From contig JACPHL010000306.1 in NCBI GenBank assembly GCA_016188625.1, positions 1 through 8,979 of the forward strand: a stretch of 8,979 nt of DNA, read 5' to 3'. The stretch is from Candidatus Rokuibacteriota bacterium. Lineage in GTDB: Bacteria > Methylomirabilota > Methylomirabilia > Rokubacteriales > JACPHL01. Under the pieces are notes generated by a model. That model was not told the DNA's origin, made no database searches, and was given only the letters and a program-made list of their open reading frames with translations. This document shows, piece after piece, positions 5,499 to 8,979 of the stretch (the first letter of the stretch is position 1; every line of letters begins with the position of its first letter). The translations under genes and the position numbers were made by a program.

Positions 5499-6782
5499 AT
5501 GGCCGAGGCGGCAAAGGCGACCCAGGCGGTGAAGGGCGAGCACGGCTACCACGGGAACGTCCACGAGCGCTCGAAGGCGCTCATGGAGGCCTGGGCGGCG
5601 GAGAGCGCGCGGCGGGCCCGGACCGGGGAGCCGTCGGCGACCATCATGATCTCCGGCAACTGCGTGGAGATCCTCCGGGCCTTCGACATCCACCCCCTCT
5701 TCCCCGAGGTCTCGGCGCTCCAGATGGCGATCCGCAAGCAGTCGCTCCCTCTGATCCTGAAGGCGGAGCAAGTAGGCTACTCCTCGGACAACTGCGCCTA
5801 CGTCAAGGCCGACATCGGCTACCTCCTCTCGGGCGGCTACGGCCCCGAGGGGACGCTGCCGCGCCCGGCGCTGGTCCTCTGCAACTACGTGGGGCGCAAC
5901 GTCTACGTCAAGTGGTTCGAGCACCTGGCCGAGTTCACCAAGGCGCCGCTCTACGTGCTGGACATCCCCTTCCTCCGCGAGGCGCGCCCGAGCCCGGATG
6001 ACGTGGCCTACGTGGTCCGCCAGCTCCGGGAGGTCATCGCCCTCTGCGAGGGGATCACCGGCAAGCGGTTCGACATCGACCGGCTCCGGGAGATCCTCGC
6101 CTACTCCGCGCGGGCCGAGGAGGGCTGGGTCCGGGCCAAGGAGCTCTGCAAGGCGCATCCCGCCCCCTTCGACGCCTACTTCGACTCGATCAACATGATG
6201 GGCCCCATCAACGTCCTCCGGGGGACGCGCGAGTGCGCCGAGTTCTTCGACGCCGCGGTTCCCGAGTACGAGGGGATGGTTGCCCGAGGGGAGGGGCCGC
6301 TCCCGGAGGAGCGCTTCCGGACCGTCGTGGAGGGACCGCCGCCCTACCCCTACTACCGGAGCTTCCGGAACCTGTTCGCCAAGTGGGGGGCCGTGGCTGT
6401 CCAGTCCACCTACTCCACCGTGGGCGGGATCTGGGAGTTCGGGTTCCGACACGACCCCGAGCGGCCGCTCGAGTCGATCGCCGAGCAGATGCTCGTCCAG
6501 AACCTCACCAACCGGAGCCTCCTGGACCGCTACGGGCAGATCCGCGCCTACGTCGAGGGGTGGCGGGCCGACGCCCTGGTCATCCACTCGATCAAATCCT
6601 GCCGGCTCTTCTCCGCGGGGCAGGGGGACATGCGGGAGTACTTCACCAAGGAGCTGGGGGTGCCGACGCTCCTGGTCGAGTCCGACCTGGAGGACCCCCG
6701 CTACTACGCCGAGGCCCAGATGCGGAACCGGATCGACGCCTTCTTCGAGGCCCTGGAGCACAAGAAGGTCATGGGGCGGTAG
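5499..6782 (+). CDS. BcrB-type subunit (benzoyl-CoA reductase or 2-hydroxyacyl-CoA dehydratase family)
   Basis: A 427-residue partner of the preceding subunit, close to the usual BcrB length of roughly 430. Conserved-looking cysteines are Cys55 (ISGNCVEILRAF), Cys99 (SSDNCAYVKADIG), Cys128 (LVLCNYVGRN) and Cys368 (HSIKSCRLFS). The last is the family's C-terminal cluster-ligand region, followed by the GVPTLLVESDLEDPR segment typical of the second Rossmann-like domain. The BcrC-then-BcrB gene order is that of bcrCBAD-type operons. The ATG at 5499 follows the previous stop by 13 bp with GGGGGGAGAGG in between, a strong ribosome binding site; the open frame reaches back to 5190 but would overlap the upstream gene. 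The TAG stop shares its last base with the next gene's GTG. No ATPase/activator gene (BcrA/BcrD or HgdC type) follows within the window. Confidence 0.9.
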   Translation: MAEAAKATQAVKGEHGYHGNVHERSKALMEAWAAESARRARTGEPSATIMISGNCVEILRAFDIHPLFPEVSALQMAIRKQSLPLILKAEQVGYSSDNCAYVKADIGYLLSGGYGPEGTLPRPALVLCNYVGRNVYVKWFEHLAEFTKAPLYVLDIPFLREARPSPDDVAYVVRQLREVIALCEGITGKRFDIDRLREILAYSARAEEGWVRAKELCKAHPAPFDAYFDSINMMGPINVLRGTRECAEFFDAAVPEYEGMVARGEGPLPEERFRTVVEGPPPYPYYRSFRNLFAKWGAVAVQSTYSTVGGIWEFGFRHDPERPLESIAEQMLVQNLTNRSLLDRYGQIRAYVEGWRADALVIHSIKSCRLFSAGQGDMREYFTKELGVPTLLVESDLEDPRYYAEAQMRNRIDAFFEALEHKKVMGR

Positions 6783-8979
6783 TGGCGACGCGCAAGGTCC
6801 CGGTCTACTGCTACCAGTGCGTGGCCGGTCCCGATCTCCTCAAGGTGGTCGTGGAGGACGGGGTCGCGGTCGGCGTGGAGCCCAACTGGGACGCCCGCGC
6901 CTGCCACCCCGCCGGGGGGCGGATCTGCGTGAAGGCCTACGGCCTCATCGAGAAGACCTACAACCCGCACCGGATCACGACCCCCATGCGCCGGACGAAC
7001 CCGCGCAAGGGGCGGGGGGAGGACCCGGGCTGGGTCCCCATCGGCTGGGAGGAGGCCCTGGGGCTCCTGGCCGAGCGCCTCAACCGGATCCGGGCCCACG
7101 GCCCCGTGGACCTCCAGGGCTACCCGAAGCTCGCCGTCACCCTCGGCTCCGGCGGGATCGCCCCGGCGTACCTCGGGAGCTTCGCCGCCTTCCTGGCGGC
7201 CTGGGGGCCGGTGGACATGGGGCTCGGGTCGGGGCAGGGGGTCAAGTGCTACCACTCCGAGCACCTCTACGGGGAGTTCTGGCACCGGGCCTTCACGGCG
7301 GTCCCCGACACCCCCCGCTGCCGCTACATCCTCTCCTTCGGGAACAACAACGACGCCTCCGGCGGGGTCAGCGGGGTCTGGCGTCACGCCGAGGCGCGCG
7401 GCCGCGGGGTCCGCCGGGTCCAGTTCGAGCCCCACCTCTCGGTGACCGGGGCCGGCGCGGAGTGGATCCCGATCCGGCCGAAGACCGACGCCGCGGTCCT
7501 CCTGGCGATGCTCCAGGTGGCCCTCCACGAGGAGGAGTGGTGGGAGGTCGTGGACCTCCCCTTCCTCCGCCGCCGCACCAGCGCTCCCTACCTGGTGGGC
7601 CCGAACGGCTACTACCTCCGCGATCTCGCCAGCGGCAAGCCCCTGGTCTGGGACCTCGTCGCGGGCGCCCCGCGCCCCTTCGACGACCCTGCGGTGGAGG
7701 AGTACGCGATGGAGGGGGAGTACCGGGCGGGCGGGGTCGAGATCGGCCCGGACGGGCAGCGCTGGGAGCATGCGGCCGCGGCCGCCCGTCCCGCCTTCCA
7801 GCTCCTCCTCGACCACGTCCAGGGCTACACCCCCGAATGGGCCGAGGCGATCTCGGACGTCCCCGCCGCCGTCATCCGGCGGGTTACCCGCGAGTACCTC
7901 GCCCACGCCGGGGTGGGGGAGACCATCGAGATCGACGGCGAGGTCTTCCCGTACCGGCCGGTCGCCATCGTCCTCGGCAAGGGCGTGGCCAACGGCTGGG
8001 GCGGGTACGAGTGCTGCTGGGCCCGGACGGTCCTGGCCTGCCTTGTGGGGGCCCTGGAGGTCCCCGGCGGCCTGGTCGGGACCACGGTGCGGCTCAACCG
8101 CCCCGCCACCGACCGGTGGGCGAGCGTCCGGCCGGGCCCCGACGGCTTCATGGCCCAGCCGCTGAACCCGACCGACAAAACCTCCTGGCCGCGCCGCCCG
8201 GGCATCCGGAACGCCTACCGCACCCTGGTCCCCCTGGCCGCGGACTCCCCGTGGTCGGCGGCGCTCGGCCCCGGCCACCTCGCCTGGCTCTTCCAAAAGG
8301 CGCCGCCCGCGGGCTGGCCCCGCCCGACGCCCCCGGAGGTCTGGATCGTCTACCGGGCCAACCCCGTGATCTCCCACTGGGACCCGGCGACGGTGGAGGA
8401 GGTCCTCGCGGGCTTCCCGTTCACGGCGGCCTTCGCCTATACCCAGGACGAGACCAACTGGTACGCCGACCTCCTCCTCCCCGAGGCGACCGACCTCGAG
8501 AGCCTCCAGCTCTACCGGATCGGGGGGACCAAGTACATCGAGCAGTTCTGGGAGCACGCCGGCTTCGCCCTCCGCCAGCCCGCGGTGCTGCCGCGCGGCG
8601 AGGCCCGCGATCTCACCGACCTCGCCACCGAGCTGGCAGGCCGGACCGGCCTCCTCGAGGCGTACAACCGGGCCCTCAGCCGGGGGGCGGGGACCGGGGT
8701 CCCCCTCGCGGGGGAGGGGTTCGACTATGCCCTCGATCCCGGGACGGCATACCCGGCCGAGGCGATCTGGGATCGTGTCTGCCGGGCCGCCACCCGCGCC
8801 CTGACGGCGGGGAAGGAGGAGCGCGACCTGGCCTGGTTCCGGGAGCACGGCTTCTTCGTCGTCCCGTTCCCGGCCCGCTCCTGGTTCCTCCACCCGATCA
8901 TGGTCGCCCAGGGCCTCCGCTATGAGCTCCCCTACCAGGAGCGCCTCCGGCGCCTCGGCGCGGAGCTGGCCGCGCGCCT
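6782..8979 (+). CDS. Molybdopterin oxidoreductase with variant Fe-S motif, 3' end beyond window; PadB-like candidate
   Basis: The frame is open from the GTG at 6782 to the window edge, giving at least 732 residues with no stop, so the gene is partial. It is a DMSO reductase-family Mo/W-bis-MGD catalytic subunit. N-terminal motif: Cys10-Tyr-Gln-Cys13, then Pro17 where the third Cys is normally found, then Cys49 in ICVKAYG; Cys41 is an extra cysteine nearby. The run KTYNPHRITTPMRRTNP follows, then WVPIGWEEAL. The metal-ligand region is GVKCYHSEHLYGE (Cys156 the candidate). Further MopB features are LSFGNNNDAS, VIVLGKG-like AIVLGKGVANG, and TNWYADLLLPEATDLE. The MopB C-terminal domain is mostly missing. 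There is no Tat signal, so it is cytoplasmic, which suits a CoA-ester substrate. The one-base overlap with the BcrB-type gene implies translational coupling. A PadB-like phenylacetyl-CoA:acceptor oxidoreductase role is inferred from context only. Confidence 0.88.
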   Translation, partial: MATRKVPVYCYQCVAGPDLLKVVVEDGVAVGVEPNWDARACHPAGGRICVKAYGLIEKTYNPHRITTPMRRTNPRKGRGEDPGWVPIGWEEALGLLAERLNRIRAHGPVDLQGYPKLAVTLGSGGIAPAYLGSFAAFLAAWGPVDMGLGSGQGVKCYHSEHLYGEFWHRAFTAVPDTPRCRYILSFGNNNDASGGVSGVWRHAEARGRGVRRVQFEPHLSVTGAGAEWIPIRPKTDAAVLLAMLQVALHEEEWWEVVDLPFLRRRTSAPYLVGPNGYYLRDLASGKPLVWDLVAGAPRPFDDPAVEEYAMEGEYRAGGVEIGPDGQRWEHAAAAARPAFQLLLDHVQGYTPEWAEAISDVPAAVIRRVTREYLAHAGVGETIEIDGEVFPYRPVAIVLGKGVANGWGGYECCWARTVLACLVGALEVPGGLVGTTVRLNRPATDRWASVRPGPDGFMAQPLNPTDKTSWPRRPGIRNAYRTLVPLAADSPWSAALGPGHLAWLFQKAPPAGWPRPTPPEVWIVYRANPVISHWDPATVEEVLAGFPFTAAFAYTQDETNWYADLLLPEATDLESLQLYRIGGTKYIEQFWEHAGFALRQPAVLPRGEARDLTDLATELAGRTGLLEAYNRALSRGAGTGVPLAGEGFDYALDPGTAYPAEAIWDRVCRAATRALTAGKEERDLAWFREHGFFVVPFPARSWFLHPIMVAQGLRYELPYQERLRRLGAELAAR

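Noticed and set aside
4295-6761. Long minus-strand frames (4295-5395 and 5154-6761) opposite the BcrC/BcrB-type genes
   Set aside because: No domain, no ribosome binding site, and composition typical of antisense frames in GC-rich genes.
6704-8893. A 729-codon minus-strand frame opposite the second molybdopterin gene
   Set aside because: Low-complexity charged sequence without domains; the plus-strand frame from 6782 carries clear MopB motifs over the same bases.
6280-8925. An 881-codon plus-strand frame overlapping the BcrB-type and second Mo enzyme genes
   Set aside because: Its product is Arg/Pro/Gly/Ser-rich without any family signature. The true coding frames here are those of the BcrB-type subunit up to 6782 and the Mo enzyme from 6782.
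1-8979. CRISPR arrays, tRNA or rRNA genes, insertion sequences, attachment sites
   Set aside because: No regularly spaced repeats, no tRNA-like cloverleaf segments, no transposase or integrase domains and no flanking terminal inverted repeats were seen on either strand.

Overview
The window is very GC-rich (about 70 % by eye) and densely coded, with strong third-position G/C bias. This produces long shadow reading frames on both strands. The protein content (two molybdopterin enzymes, a BcrC/BcrB-like pair, a TetR-family regulator) suggests a free-living bacterium with anaerobic or aromatic/acyl-CoA metabolism, for example a Rokubacteria/Methylomirabilota-like or deltaproteobacterial lineage. 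No rRNA or other taxonomic marker is present, so the lineage is a guess.

Left part (1-3162, + strand): a class I glutamine amidotransferase-like protein (90-806), then a cytoplasmic molybdopterin oxidoreductase of the DMSO reductase family (901-3162) with a canonical N-terminal [4Fe-4S] motif and no electron-transfer partner gene beside it. An 11-bp-stem hairpin (3173-3200) separates it from a convergent small gene.

Middle (3163-3716): a 96-residue, one-helix membrane protein with four cysteines is encoded on the minus strand (3220-3510). It is divergent from a TetR-family regulator (3717-4334). The 206-bp gap between them holds two near-identical 26-bp sites (3592-3617 and 3668-3693) in inverted orientation. 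Each is itself an imperfect palindrome, and a separate 24-bp GC palindrome lies between them. This looks like a TetR operator pair controlling both directions.

Right part (3717-8979, + strand): a tightly packed operon. The TetR gene overlaps (ATGA) a BcrC/HgdB-type subunit (4331-5485). Thirteen bases later comes a BcrB-type subunit (5499-6782), whose stop codon overlaps by one base the GTG start of a second molybdopterin oxidoreductase (6782 to beyond the window end). The BcrC-BcrB order matches ATP-dependent benzoyl-CoA reductase operons, but the position where the ATPase/activator genes (BcrA, BcrD) would follow is taken by a molybdenum/tungsten-type enzyme. That enzyme's [4Fe-4S] motif lacks the third cysteine.

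Two readings are open. The enzyme may be a PadB-like phenylacetyl-CoA oxidoreductase feeding a benzoyl-CoA reductase, or the Mo enzyme and the BcrCB-like pair may work as one unit on a CoA ester. The TetR protein is probably the local sensor of a pathway acyl- or aroyl-CoA.
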